A stretch of 64,000 nt of DNA from Candidatus Leptofilum proximum (GCA_016710325.1 JADJXK010000002.1:4774001-4838000), one strand, 5' to 3'; numbered from the stretch's first letter, positions 15,709 through 25,244 are shown. Numbers and translations are program-made. Notes: generated by a model not told the origin, from the letters alone.

Positions 15709-18700
15709 CGACCAATCCCTCCTGGGCAGTAGGCTCCTTGCTGGTGTGCAGCGGCAGGCTGAGGGTAAAGGTTGTGCCTATGCCGGGTTCACTTTCTAGC
15801 TGGAGTGAGCCATTGTGGACTTGTGCTATGAGTTGGCAGTGGAACAGCCCAACGCCGTGCATTTTATGCAGGGCGTCACTTTTTGTGGAAGTGCCAAATT
15901 TAAAGACGTTTGTTTGCAGGTCTTTGGCAATGCCTTTGCCGTTGTCCTGCACGGTTAAATGGATGTGGTTGTCGTCGGAAACGGCCGTTACCGTCACCAA
16001 TCCGTCGCGATCTGTGGGAACGGCCGTGAAGGCATTCACCAGCAGGTTCTTCAGCAGCAGCTCGATCCACAAGCTGTCTGCCTGGACCTTGGGCAGATCG
16101 GGAGCAATTTCCCTGGTAATGGTTACATGCGGGGGCTTTTGCGGCTTGCTTAAGTCGATGGCGTTGTTTACCAGGGTGGCGATGTCGTGCAGCTCGGGTC
16201 GATATTCGCCCGTGAACACAAAGTCCTTTAAACGGCCGCTAATTTTGTCGGTCACCCTGGCGCTTTTTTGCAGGTTCGCCAGCGGCGCGGCAATGTCCCG
16301 GTTGTTCTGGTACTTGTAGGTAATCTCATCCACCAGGTCGGGGAAAGCGGCCACGGCGTTGTTGATGTCGTGTACCAGGCCGGTGGCCATCATCGCCGTT
16401 TGCCGGGTGAGCTCTAAGGCCCGGGCGTGCTGGAACTGCCGGGCATTTTTAACGGCCAGCGCTGTGTGTTTGGCCAGCGTCACCAACAGCTCCTGATCTT
16501 CAACAGTAAAGGCGGCCAGCTCGTCGCTTTCTACCACCAGCACGTAGCTCACCACGTCGTCTATCATGATGGGAATCCCGATTTGTGATTGCGTGGTGGC
16601 AACGGCCGGGATGTAGTCGATGTCCCCGCTGACGTCGGCTACCAGGCTCGGTTCACCGGTGGCCAGCACGCGCCCGGCGATGCCGCGCCGTTTGTCCAGC
16701 CGGGTGCGGAACGTTTCATCTTCCAGCAGGGGCACATCGATGCGGTAAAACTGCTGGGTGTTGCCGGTAACGGCCACCTCGTTTTTGTCTGGCAGGTGCT
16801 CCACGATGCAGGCGTTGTTGACCTTGGGGAAGGCGGCCAGAATCTCCTGCATCAGGTTGCGGAAGATGAGGTCAATTTCCACGCTGGCGCTGATGATGGG
16901 CGTGATGTGGGAGACGGTGTCCAGCCGCTGCTGACGCTGTTCGGCTTCGGTGTGCAGGCGCGCCCGCAAAATGGCCAGGGCGGCCAGCTGGGCAAACAGC
17001 TCCAGCGTGCCGCGGTCGCCCTCGCTAAACGGATTTTGGAATTTATAGCCAAAAAACATGCAGCCGACGCGGTTATGTCCAACTTCCAGGGGAAGCACGG
17101 CCGTTGCCTGGTATCGGTTTGTGTGCGGGAAGGCCTGGCGCAGCTGGGGTGTTTTTTCGATGTTGGAGAAAAATTTGCCCTTGGGCAGGTCCCAGGCCGA
17201 GAGGACGATCTGGTTGGGTTTGCCGGAAAGGGGAACGGCCGTGGCCTGCGGCTGGCTGCTGGAAACGGTGGTGGCAATGTAGCGCATCGTTTCTGGATCC
17301 TGGTGGTAAAGGACAATGGCATCCACCGCCTGCAGGGCGTTCAGCGCCTGGGTGATGATCGCCGCCAACAGCCTGGTCAGGTTGGCTTCATCGGCCAGCC
17401 GCTGCGACAGGCTGCGCAGTTCGCGCATGGCCCGGCTGCGGTCGGCTTGTTCCAGGTTGACGGCCAGGCGGCTGGCCAGTTTTTCCAGGAACCGTCGGTG
17501 TTCCTTTAGTCCCTCGCGCTCCGGGCTTTCCAGATAAAGCACCGCCAGGGTGCTGCTGGTCACTTTAACGGGAACGGCCAGGGCACTGCGCGATTCCGGG
17601 AAAAAGCGGGTGCGAAACCGTCCGGTTTCCGGGCGGCCTGCGTTGGTAACCAGCTGCGTGGTGCCCTGGGTATAGGCCTGGGCAATCAGGCCGCCCGGCA
17701 GCGTGTCGATCTGGCGTGAATGGATTTTGCCAGAGCCCAGCAGCTGGTAGATGCCCCAGGCGCCTTTTGGTTCATCGCGAATTAAAAAGATGCGCGGCGC
17801 GTTGGTGTATTCTTGCGCGCGGCGCAGCGCCAGGTAGATGCCATTTTCGATGCCCTCATCGGAGCGGAAGTAGGCGCCGCTGGCAAAAAGCTGGTCCAGG
17901 CCTTTCATTTCCATCAGGCGCCGGTCGAGATTGTACTGCACCTGCTGGTAAGTGCGGGCGCCGGGCAAAGCGATGGCCACAAAGTTGGCAAACACTTCTA
18001 AGACGGTTTTCTGCTCGGCGGTGAGCTGGTGCGGGTGCCGCCAGTTCAGGTAAAGCAGGCCTACCGGGGCTGCGGCCGAGCCAAGCCGGATGCCGATGAA
18101 GGCGCGAATGCCTTCGCGGGGCAAAAAGGTGCTGGTTTCGATGCCCAGGCGCAGTTTGGGGGTCACGGCCGTTTCCACATCCGACACGGCCACCTGGCCC
18201 TGCTGCAAAATGGTGGCGGCCAGGCCCTGTGTTGGGCGCGGTTTGTCTGAGGGGCAAACGGCCGTTTGTGTGCCAACGGCCGTTACATCCTTGGTTTCAT
18301 AGCGATACGAGCTGTTGCTCGGGTCTGGCTGGAGCGGGTACACCACCACGCTGTCCGCCTGGAACAGCTCCTGGGCAGAAAGCACCACCGTTTCCAGCAG
18401 CTCCGCCACTGATTGGGTGACGCGGTTGTTCAATGTCTTTTCAATGTCCAGCAGCTGCCGCCAATTGCTGGTGCGCTGCCGTTCTACCACCAGGGCGCGG
18501 GCGTTTTCCAGCACCAGCGCTACCTGGTTCACAAACGTCTGCAGCAGCTCAAACTGCTCGTGGGTGATCGGTTCGGATGAAAATTTGTTATCGACGTACA
18601 GCACACCAAAGGTGTGTTCACCGGAAGCAAGGGGTACCAGGGCAAATTCAACGGGAGCGCCAATGGCCTGGATGAGCTCTGGGGGAAGCCCGTTGCGCGG

Positions 18701-20746
18701 CAGCTGGCTGCTGCTAAACAGCGCTTCACCCAGCTTGTGTTGGTGCAGCACCAGGTCGGGCGCGGGGGCGTACAGGGGCAGGCGCAGGCGTTTGAGGGCG
18801 TTGCGCAGGGGAGAGGCGGCGGGGTGGGTAACGGCCGTTTCCACAAACAGTGTTTCCGGCGGATGCTGCAGCCACATCTGCCGCTCTGCTTCGGCATTTT
18901 GCTGCGTGAGCTGACCCACAGCAAAGGGCACCGTCAGGCACTGCTCGTTTTCGTTCAGCAAGAACAGCGCAGCGCGGTTGAAGTCTAAGCCATACGGCGA
19001 GGTGATGCCGGTGAGGGCCAGCTGCAAGATGCGCGATTCAGGCCACTCCCGGTGGTGCAGCATTTGTGTGAGCATGGTGTTGAGCCGGTTTAGCTTGGTA
19101 ACCCGGGTTTCGGCGGCAAAGAGCAGGCTGGCATAGTGGGTTCGCTCTTCAACGACGCGGGCGGCCTGCTGCAAAAAGCTGACGAGCTGCATCACCTCAT
19201 CACGCCGCCGGTAGGGCGACTGGGGCGCCACCAGTTTGCCCAACGAAACGAGCCCGACAGGCGTGCCCGGTTTTAGTTCCGTGCGCAGCGGGATGAGCAG
19301 GCGCATGTCGTCCGCGACGGGCACCACGGTGTAGTCGGCGCCGTGCAGGGCCTGCATTTCGGGGCCATGCGGATTTTGCAACCGGGTGTCCTCGGTTATT
19401 TCATACCCATCGGGGAAAAAGCAGTTCAGCCTGCTTTCTTGCCAGGTGTACAGGTGTAGATCGCTATGGGGGAAGGCGGCGGACAACCCCTCGGCCAGGG
19501 TGCTAAAGGCGCCGGCGGCGTTGTCGCTGGCGTGCATGGCGTTGAGAACTGCCGTAAACAAAGCCGCCCGTACCTGGTTGTCGCCGTCATTTAATGCCCG
19601 GCCTAAATATTCAAAGGCGTGTCGCCAACGGCCGTTCACCGCATAAAAGCCGCCGACGCGTGCCGGATTTAAATGTTTTTGCAGCAGCTGACCCCAAATC
19701 TCGTTTTTCAGATGGTAGCGGTCACCTTCCCGCGCAAAAATGCCGCTTAAATCCAGCAGGTTGGGGAAAACGTCCACGGTCAGCGGCGCCTGGCTGACGT
19801 GGATCGAACCCTGCTCCAACATCGTCAGGGTGCAGTGCAGCAGGTGGGTGTCGCTTTCCACCTGGCGCAGGATTTCTTCGATTTTGGGATTCAGGGGATT
19901 GTTTAAGAAGGTATCGATGGCGTCGGCGACACGCGGTGGTGTGAGTTCGGTTTGCCCGCGCCGTCTCATTTGCTTCAGGCAGAGGCCTAGAATGTGCTCC
20001 AACAGCACCAGGTCACCGCCGGTTTGGCGCAGCAGCGTTTTTACTGCCAGCGGCGAGGCAGTCACCTCGGCCCGTTGGCAGGCCGCCAGGGTATAAGCCA
20101 GCTGCTCCTCGGCCTCCAGGTCATCAATCCAGACCAGGTCGGAGATGGGCAAGAAGCGGGTGGGGGCAACACGGCCGTTTTCTTCCAAATCCAGCGCGCC
20201 ACCGATAACGGCTAAAAATTGGGGACCGCTGTGGTGGGAAACGGCCGTATACAAATCGGCCAGCGTATTGAGCAGCGACAGCACTACATTCGGCGGTGCC
20301 GCATTTAAATTATCGACAAACAGCACCAGCGGCCTGTCCAGCCGCCGTACCAGCATCATCATGCCTTCCCGGAACTCACGGGCCGTTTGCATCAGCTCGA
20401 GATCGGTGGGGGTGTCCATCGGAAACAGTTCACGCTGCAGCCAGCCAAACAGCGCGGCGTACACATCTACCTCGCTCAGCAGCAGCAAATCGGTGGAAAG
20501 TTTTACCATGAAGCTGGCTTCCCGCACGTGCGGCAAATTGTTGATGCTGATGTACTGCACGTTGTGGGTACCATGTTCTTGCAGCAGCTGGGCTGCACCC
20601 AGCATCAGCGCACTTTTGGAGCGACAGCGCGGCCCCAACACCCGGGCACATCGGCCTGCCTGCACAGCCTGAAAAACGGCGTGCAAACATCCTTCTTTAT
20701 AAACAGGCAGAGGGGAAATCTGGTGATTGGAGTAGAGTATGTTCAT
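15701..20746 (-). CDS. Giant AAA-multi-GAF sensor histidine kinase
   Basis: A 1681-residue cytoplasmic sensor kinase. Residues 1-380: an AAA_35/STAND-like ATPase with P-loop GPRCRSKSALM (the last Gly before Lys is replaced by Ser) and Walker B LVLFVDNLNA. Residues about 440-1440: roughly five or six GAF domains in series (for example FNRAALFLLNENEQ, EFALVPLASGEHTFGVLYVD, RAFIGIRLGSAAAPVGLLYL, SALAVPVKVTSSTLAVLYLE, ATAVLPLEVGHNRVGCMFFG). C-terminus: phospho-acceptor His1459 in GLVHDINNAV, N box LLKNLLVNAF, G1 box DNGKGIAKD, F box FKFGTSTKS and G2 box HGVGLFHCQ. No membrane segment is seen, so signals are probably intracellular small molecules or other proteins. A GGGAG box precedes the ATG; the next gene encodes the cognate receiver fusion. 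Confidence 0.9.
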   Translation of the reverse strand: MNILYSNHQISPLPVYKEGCLHAVFQAVQAGRCARVLGPRCRSKSALMLGAAQLLQEHGTHNVQYISINNLPHVREASFMVKLSTDLLLLSEVDVYAALFGWLQRELFPMDTPTDLELMQTAREFREGMMMLVRRLDRPLVLFVDNLNAAPPNVVLSLLNTLADLYTAVSHHSGPQFLAVIGGALDLEENGRVAPTRFLPISDLVWIDDLEAEEQLAYTLAACQRAEVTASPLAVKTLLRQTGGDLVLLEHILGLCLKQMRRRGQTELTPPRVADAIDTFLNNPLNPKIEEILRQVESDTHLLHCTLTMLEQGSIHVSQAPLTVDVFPNLLDLSGIFAREGDRYHLKNEIWGQLLQKHLNPARVGGFYAVNGRWRHAFEYLGRALNDGDNQVRAALFTAVLNAMHASDNAAGAFSTLAEGLSAAFPHSDLHLYTWQESRLNCFFPDGYEITEDTRLQNPHGPEMQALHGADYTVVPVADDMRLLIPLRTELKPGTPVGLVSLGKLVAPQSPYRRRDEVMQLVSFLQQAARVVEERTHYASLLFAAETRVTKLNRLNTMLTQMLHHREWPESRILQLALTGITSPYGLDFNRAALFLLNENEQCLTVPFAVGQLTQQNAEAERQMWLQHPPETLFVETAVTHPAASPLRNALKRLRLPLYAPAPDLVLHQHKLGEALFSSSQLPRNGLPPELIQAIGAPVEFALVPLASGEHTFGVLYVDNKFSSEPITHEQFELLQTFVNQVALVLENARALVVERQRTSNWRQLLDIEKTLNNRVTQSVAELLETVVLSAQELFQADSVVVYPLQPDPSNSSYRYETKDVTAVGTQTAVCPSDKPRPTQGLAATILQQGQVAVSDVETAVTPKLRLGIETSTFLPREGIRAFIGIRLGSAAAPVGLLYLNWRHPHQLTAEQKTVLEVFANFVAIALPGARTYQQVQYNLDRRLMEMKGLDQLFASGAYFRSDEGIENGIYLALRRAQEYTNAPRIFLIRDEPKGAWGIYQLLGSGKIHSRQIDTLPGGLIAQAYTQGTTQLVTNAGRPETGRFRTRFFPESRSALAVPVKVTSSTLAVLYLESPEREGLKEHRRFLEKLASRLAVNLEQADRSRAMRELRSLSQRLADEANLTRLLAAIITQALNALQAVDAIVLYHQDPETMRYIATTVSSSQPQATAVPLSGKPNQIVLSAWDLPKGKFFSNIEKTPQLRQAFPHTNRYQATAVLPLEVGHNRVGCMFFGYKFQNPFSEGDRGTLELFAQLAALAILRARLHTEAEQRQQRLDTVSHITPIISASVEIDLIFRNLMQEILAAFPKVNNACIVEHLPDKNEVAVTGNTQQFYRIDVPLLEDETFRTRLDKRRGIAGRVLATGEPSLVADVSGDIDYIPAVATTQSQIGIPIMIDDVVSYVLVVESDELAAFTVEDQELLVTLAKHTALAVKNARQFQHARALELTRQTAMMATGLVHDINNAVAAFPDLVDEITYKYQNNRDIAAPLANLQKSARVTDKISGRLKDFVFTGEYRPELHDIATLVNNAIDLSKPQKPPHVTITREIAPDLPKVQADSLWIELLLKNLLVNAFTAVPTDRDGLVTVTAVSDDNHIHLTVQDNGKGIAKDLQTNVFKFGTSTKSDALHKMHGVGLFHCQLIAQVHNGSLQLESEPGIGTTFTLSLPLHTSKEPTAQEGLVDA

Positions 20747-20826
20747 TGTTTTGTACTCCCCTACGGCGCAGCAGGGAATGCCTCAATGTCAACCAGTAGG
20801 ACTCAGTCTTGCTAAAGTGATTTATA

Positions 20827-20884
20827 TTGACAAAGGGCAAAATCTGACATTTTGTCACCCTGTCACCCTGTCACATTGTCAACT
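20827..20884 (-). promoter_or_regulatory. TGTCA repeat array upstream of the histidine kinase operon
   Basis: Four consecutive 8-base units, TGTCACCC (20853), TGTCACCC (20861), TGTCACAT (20869) and TGTCAACT (20877), preceded by the inverted half-sites TTGACA (20827) and CTGACA (20844). A further TGTCAA lies at 20787. The array is 80-140 bases upstream of the kinase start and in the only gap from which the minus-strand operon could be transcribed. A multi-site operator is the simplest reading. Confidence 0.5.
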
Positions 20885-21097
20885 GTTTTTGCTACAACTT
20901 TTTCAGAAATGGATCAAGGACGAACTGTCACAGCGAAGGAAGGTACGTTCTCCAGCCAGGATCATAACCAACTTGCCGTAAGTCTATTTTATGGCTCCGC
21001 CAGGCCGGTAACCTGACAAAAATGTGATAGAAAAATGGCTGCCAGCTAACAGAAGCTACAAACGGCCGTTCGTCTGGCCCAACGCTTCAGGACAACT

Positions 21098-21160
21098 GGG
21101 CGAGACAGGCGGGGAAAAGACCGTTCTGCAATCAAAAATGGTTTCCCGCCTGTCTCGCCC
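21098..21160. repeat. Perfect 16-bp inverted repeat after the NACHT gene
   Basis: GGGCGAGACAGGCGGG at 21098-21113 is the exact reverse complement of the bases at 21145-21160, with a 31-base loop. The right arm abuts the stop codon of the NACHT gene. There is no T run after the stem, so it is a transcript-end stabiliser or factor-dependent terminator rather than a classic intrinsic terminator. Confidence 0.7.
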
Positions 21161-23944
21161 TTACGCAGCCGCCTCGCGCACAATGCGGATACCTTCCAAC
21201 GCTGGGATGCGGTTTGGCTTGGAGGAACGGCCGTCTAAAATGGCCATGTCCACGTACAAATCCACCAGAATTTGCAGCAGTTCCAGCACCTGCCGCCGGG
21301 AGGTCGATACCTGGCCCGAGTGATTTTGCAGCAGCGTCAGGCTGTGGTGCAGCGCCTGGATGCGCAGGCGATCTCGGGCGTAGCTGCGTTTGTTGCTCAG
21401 ATCATTCAGCAGTACCTGGCCCGCGTGTAGGGCCATGTTCAGATGGCGCACCAACTCGCGGTGGGACACAAATTCAGACTGCATGCTGGGCTGCAACGGA
21501 TCCAGCTGTTCCCTGGCCCGGCCCAGGACGCGCATCAACTGCTGCATAGAACCGGTGAATTCTTCGGCAAAGGGTAATCTTTCCAAAGATGCCGTCAGCT
21601 GGCTGGCCAGGCTGATAATTTCTTCCAGGAGTGGCTGCTGTCGTGCGGCTTGGGTGGGGTTGTCGATGTGCGCTTTGGTGGTCAGCAGCGCGTGTTCCAT
21701 TTCGGTGGCCAGCCCTTCGGCCGTGCGATCTTGCACCAGGCTGAAGAAACGGCCGATTTCTGCTCCATCATCAGCACTAAACGGCAGCCGCCGGTCCAGG
21801 TCCAGCAGCGAATAGGCGCGCCGCCTGGCCTGCTCCAGGACGATCTGGCGCAGCCGTTCGCTGGCGGGGTGGTCTACGTCCAGCTCGGGCAGGAAGAGCC
21901 AGTCATCCAGCAGCTTGTGCTCAATTTGCCATTGCAGCGACTGGATCAGGACGACGTCTGCGTCCAGCTGCGGCGAGGGCGCCAGCTGAAAGTGGCCATC
22001 CTTGAAGAACCAGTAGCCCATCGCGGCATCGTTGGGTGCTGTGGAAGGGGCGTTGAGGGGATGGCGGGCCGTTTCCTGGGCCGTGGGCAGGCGGAAGCGC
22101 CAGGGGCCAGTTTCTCGTTCGGTGAGCCAGTTGCAAAATGCCTGGGCGTCAGACGGCCGTACGCCAGCCGCTGGCATCTGCCCTTCACCGCTGGCAAACT
22201 GCATTCCCTGCCAATGATCCGGCTGGCGGTAGCTGCCCTGAGCGCGCAGCTCGTCCAGGAAAAGCTGGTATTCGGCCTGGGTCACCAGCGACCGGTCGGC
22301 GTAGGTGCTTTCATCCAGGCGTACCAGGCGGCGCAGGCGCAGCTGCAGCAGCACCTCGGCGCCAATGCGGCGGATTTCTGGATTGTCATTTTCGATGCTC
22401 TGCACCAGTTCGGCGGGAATCTTGCGGAAGTCATCTTCTACTTCCAGCGCTTCCTCGATGCATTCCACGGCCAGGGTCAGCGCGGGGATGGAGGCCGTTT
22501 CGCGCATCACACAGGCGCGGATGATGTTGGTGGCGTTGGTTTGGGCGGCATAGAGGCGAATCGTTTCGTGCCACCAGGGATCATCCACGCGGTCCAGCAG
22601 CACTTTTTCCAGCCGCTGATCTTTGAGGTGAACGGCCGTTAAATACTCCTGAAACGTCTGGTGAGCGAAGCTGTACACCCCGGCCGTGTGTTCGATGAGC
22701 AGCCCACTCGTCTCGGTGATCGATTGTAGGAACTGCTCGCTGCTGGTTTGCGGATACACCCGCCTGAGGGCCGGGTCGATGATGTCGGCGGCGTCGGCGC
22801 GGGTGATGTGGCGCAGATTGCGCCGCATCATTTCGTAGGCCAGGCATTGCAGCACACGCTTCTTTTGTGAGGGCGACAGCTCGTAGGTGATGCCGCGTGC
22901 CTCGTGCCGTTTGCCCAGGAAAACGTCGCAGATTTCATGGTAAAGCGCTACCCGCTGGTCAGGCAGGGTGTTGCGATAGCGGTGAATGGTAGCAATCATG
23001 GTCAGCAGCAGCGGATTGACGCCCATATCCAGCAGGGCGGGTGTTTGTCGCAGGCGGCGCAGCAAATCGGTGGCGCGCCCGGCGGCGTCGCGCCGCACGC
23101 CTTCGTCGTCACGTCCCTGCGTTTTGACTTCGTTGGCGGCATACCAGCTGGTGACAAACTGGCGCACCTGTTCCAGGGTAAACGGTTTGACTTCCAGCAG
23201 CAGGCTATCGGGCAGGGGATTGCTGGCGTAACCAAACGGCCGTGAGGTAACCACAAACTGGTTGGTGGGGTGCTGCTGCATCTGGCGCTGCACCCAGGTG
23301 ACAACCTGCTGGCGCTGGGCTGGATCGGCCACTTCGTCCAGGCCATCAAGCATGATCAGGCAACGGCCGTTGCCCAGGTCATGCCCCAGCCAGTTGAGCG
23401 GCACGCTGACCTGGCGGCTTTGGAATAAAGCGCGGATTGCCTGGAGCAGGCTGTAGTCCGGATTCTGGCCCACGTGCTGGGCAATGTCGCGCGAGTACAA
23501 AAAGATGGGTGTTTTGTGCAGCCGCGGTGCGTCCTGGGTGGGTGCGGTGAGCGTGAGGGTGATGTGTTTGAGCAGGGTCGTTTTGCCCGTGCCCGGCGCG
23601 CCCAGCACCACCAGGTTGGGCGGGTACTCCTCCTGGCGCAGCAAAAAGCGCCAGATAGAGTGCCTTTCCTCCGAACCGTTTTTGCGCAAAGCCGGGATAG
23701 GGTTCGCCGAAACGGTTTGCCGCGTTGGCGCCAGCCCCACATCGACAAAAACGTGGGCCAGGTTCAGCGTGGCCTCGCCCGGCGCGGCGATGCCTTTGAC
23801 ATCAAAATTGCGGTGCTGGAAGTACAGGTCTTTGAGGTATGCTGAGCGATCGGGATCGTCTGGTTTGGCTTCTGGCAGGCCAAACAAATCACGAATTGCC
23901 TGGATGGGTGACCAATAGTTAAACGGACGTTTGTTCTGAGCCAT
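21161..23944 (-). CDS. NACHT ATPase with formylglycine-enzyme-like (C-type lectin fold) domain
   Basis: A 927-residue STAND protein. Residues 108-450: NACHT ATPase with Walker A GAPGTGKTT (115-123), Walker B CLIMLDGLDEVAD, sensor FVVTSRPFGYAS and the helical arm ending GVYSFAHQTFQEYLTAVHLKD. Residues about 560-650: a sulfatase-modifying-factor-like segment (LVTQAEYQLFLDEL, YRQPDHWQGMQFA, GVRPSDAQAFCNWLTERETG, WRFRLPTAQE), shortened relative to free-standing enzymes and without an evident catalytic Cys pair, so probably a recognition module. Residues 690-927 are mostly helical. The N-terminal 100 residues match no effector I recognise. NACHT proteins of bacteria commonly act as pathogen sensors in defence. 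It is transcribed toward the kinase operon, 414 bases away. Confidence 0.85.
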   Translation of the reverse strand: MAQNKRPFNYWSPIQAIRDLFGLPEAKPDDPDRSAYLKDLYFQHRNFDVKGIAAPGEATLNLAHVFVDVGLAPTRQTVSANPIPALRKNGSEERHSIWRFLLRQEEYPPNLVVLGAPGTGKTTLLKHITLTLTAPTQDAPRLHKTPIFLYSRDIAQHVGQNPDYSLLQAIRALFQSRQVSVPLNWLGHDLGNGRCLIMLDGLDEVADPAQRQQVVTWVQRQMQQHPTNQFVVTSRPFGYASNPLPDSLLLEVKPFTLEQVRQFVTSWYAANEVKTQGRDDEGVRRDAAGRATDLLRRLRQTPALLDMGVNPLLLTMIATIHRYRNTLPDQRVALYHEICDVFLGKRHEARGITYELSPSQKKRVLQCLAYEMMRRNLRHITRADAADIIDPALRRVYPQTSSEQFLQSITETSGLLIEHTAGVYSFAHQTFQEYLTAVHLKDQRLEKVLLDRVDDPWWHETIRLYAAQTNATNIIRACVMRETASIPALTLAVECIEEALEVEDDFRKIPAELVQSIENDNPEIRRIGAEVLLQLRLRRLVRLDESTYADRSLVTQAEYQLFLDELRAQGSYRQPDHWQGMQFASGEGQMPAAGVRPSDAQAFCNWLTERETGPWRFRLPTAQETARHPLNAPSTAPNDAAMGYWFFKDGHFQLAPSPQLDADVVLIQSLQWQIEHKLLDDWLFLPELDVDHPASERLRQIVLEQARRRAYSLLDLDRRLPFSADDGAEIGRFFSLVQDRTAEGLATEMEHALLTTKAHIDNPTQAARQQPLLEEIISLASQLTASLERLPFAEEFTGSMQQLMRVLGRAREQLDPLQPSMQSEFVSHRELVRHLNMALHAGQVLLNDLSNKRSYARDRLRIQALHHSLTLLQNHSGQVSTSRRQVLELLQILVDLYVDMAILDGRSSKPNRIPALEGIRIVREAAA

Positions 23945-24321
23945 GACGGAACTGCTATCTGACGGCTTTGGCGAGTTCCGAGAAATAATCGGATGAAAAT
24001 TCGATATATTTCGGAATTCGCTTGAGGCATTTTCGGATTGAACAGGCTTATTTTTATTCTAAAAATGCCTTGGCGACTGGTAAACGCAAAGTCGAACTTG
24101 TATCGTGGGAACTAAGACCCCGTCATTGGGTGGACACACACGGGGCAATAGGACCCGTTTTGCTTTAGGAACTACCTTAGGAACAATAAGGGTATTATGA
24201 CACTAAATGGGGAAATCGCAAACCATTTTTTGATGGTTAATTGTGAATGGTCAACGGTCAATTTTTAATGGGTGAATGCCTCCTTCATGAAAATTCGCGT
24301 CATTCGCGGCAAAAAAAGCGA
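23945..24321. other. Intergenic region upstream of the NACHT gene
   Basis: No gene is supported. The segment holds imperfect inverted phrases around ATTCGATATATTTCGGAATT (23999-24018), probably part of the NACHT promoter region, and near 24285-24320 a short phrase (GAAAATTCGCGTCATTCGCG) of the kind found as dispersed intergenic repeats. The fructokinase gene ends at its right edge. Confidence 0.5.
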
Positions 24322-25224
24322 TTAACGGCCGTTCCCTTCCGCCATCATGCCCAACGCAAATGCGCCCAGCACGCCCGCCTGGTTGCCCAGGTCCGGCGGC
24401 ACGATGTAGGTGTCGATGTTGTCCAGGATGGTGGGGGACTGCACATAGCCGTTGAGCGCCTCCAGCGTTTTCTGGCGCACCAGGGGGAAGAGCTGCGGCT
24501 GTTCCATCACCCCACCGCCCAAAATGATACGCTGCGGCGACAGAGTGCAGATGATGCTGCGCATCGCCTGGGCAATGTAATGCGCTTCCAACTCCCAGGC
24601 GGGATGGTCTTCAGGCAGGTTTTGGCCTTTGGTCTGCCACCGTTCTTCAATGGCGGGACCGGCGGCCATACCCTCAAAGCAGTCGCCGTGGTAGGGGCAC
24701 TTGCCGGGGTACGGGTCGGCGTCCCAGTTGTGGGGCAGGCTGATGTGACCCATCTCTGGGTGGAGCAGGCCGTGGAGGAGACGGCCGTTCACCACCGCCC
24801 CACCACCAATGCCCGTGCCGATTGTGAAGTAGACAAACGTATCCAGACCCTTCGCCGCTCCCCAGCGCCCTTCGCTGAGGGCCGCGCCGTTCACGTCCGT
24901 GTCGAAGCCGATGGGCACGTTGAAGGTGCGCTGGATAGGGCCAGCCAGGTCGGCGTTGGCCCAGCCGGGTTTGGGCGTGGTGGTGATGTGGCCAAAGGCT
25001 GGCGAGTCGCGATGGGGGTCCAGCGGCCCAAAAGAGGCAATGCCGATCGCCACCAGCGGGCCGCGTTCGGCGATTTGCGCCTGGAAGAAGTCGATGGCTT
25101 GCTGGATAGTCTCGGCTGGTTGGGTGGTGGGGAAGCGCACTTCGGCCTGAATATCGCCGGGGCCAGTGCCGACGGCGCAGACAAATTTGGTGCCGCCTGC
25201 TTCGATTCCGCCGTAGAGTGTCAT
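24322..25224 (-). CDS. ROK-family fructokinase
   Basis: A 300-residue ROK sugar kinase closest in pattern to Bacillus-type fructokinases (ScrK/GmuE). It transfers phosphate from ATP to fructose, giving fructose 6-phosphate. Motifs: the phosphate-binding start YGGIEAGGTKFVCAVG, the sugar-binding DTDVNGAALSEGRWG, the ROK glycine loop TIGTGIGGGAVVNG, and the zinc site HPEMGHI with CPYHGDCFEG. The AGGAGA box lies five bases before the ATG. It follows amylosucrase on the same strand (102-base gap), which releases fructose from sucrose, so pathway coupling is likely. Confidence 0.92.
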   Translation of the reverse strand: MTLYGGIEAGGTKFVCAVGTGPGDIQAEVRFPTTQPAETIQQAIDFFQAQIAERGPLVAIGIASFGPLDPHRDSPAFGHITTTPKPGWANADLAGPIQRTFNVPIGFDTDVNGAALSEGRWGAAKGLDTFVYFTIGTGIGGGAVVNGRLLHGLLHPEMGHISLPHNWDADPYPGKCPYHGDCFEGMAAGPAIEERWQTKGQNLPEDHPAWELEAHYIAQAMRSIICTLSPQRIILGGGVMEQPQLFPLVRQKTLEALNGYVQSPTILDNIDTYIVPPDLGNQAGVLGAFALGMMAEGNGR

Positions 25225-25244
25225 AGTTGTATCTCCTGAAAATC

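Noticed and set aside
21161..23944. Diversity-generating retroelement target
   Set aside because: The C-type-lectin-like module is not at the extreme C-terminus, and no reverse transcriptase or template repeat is present in the window.
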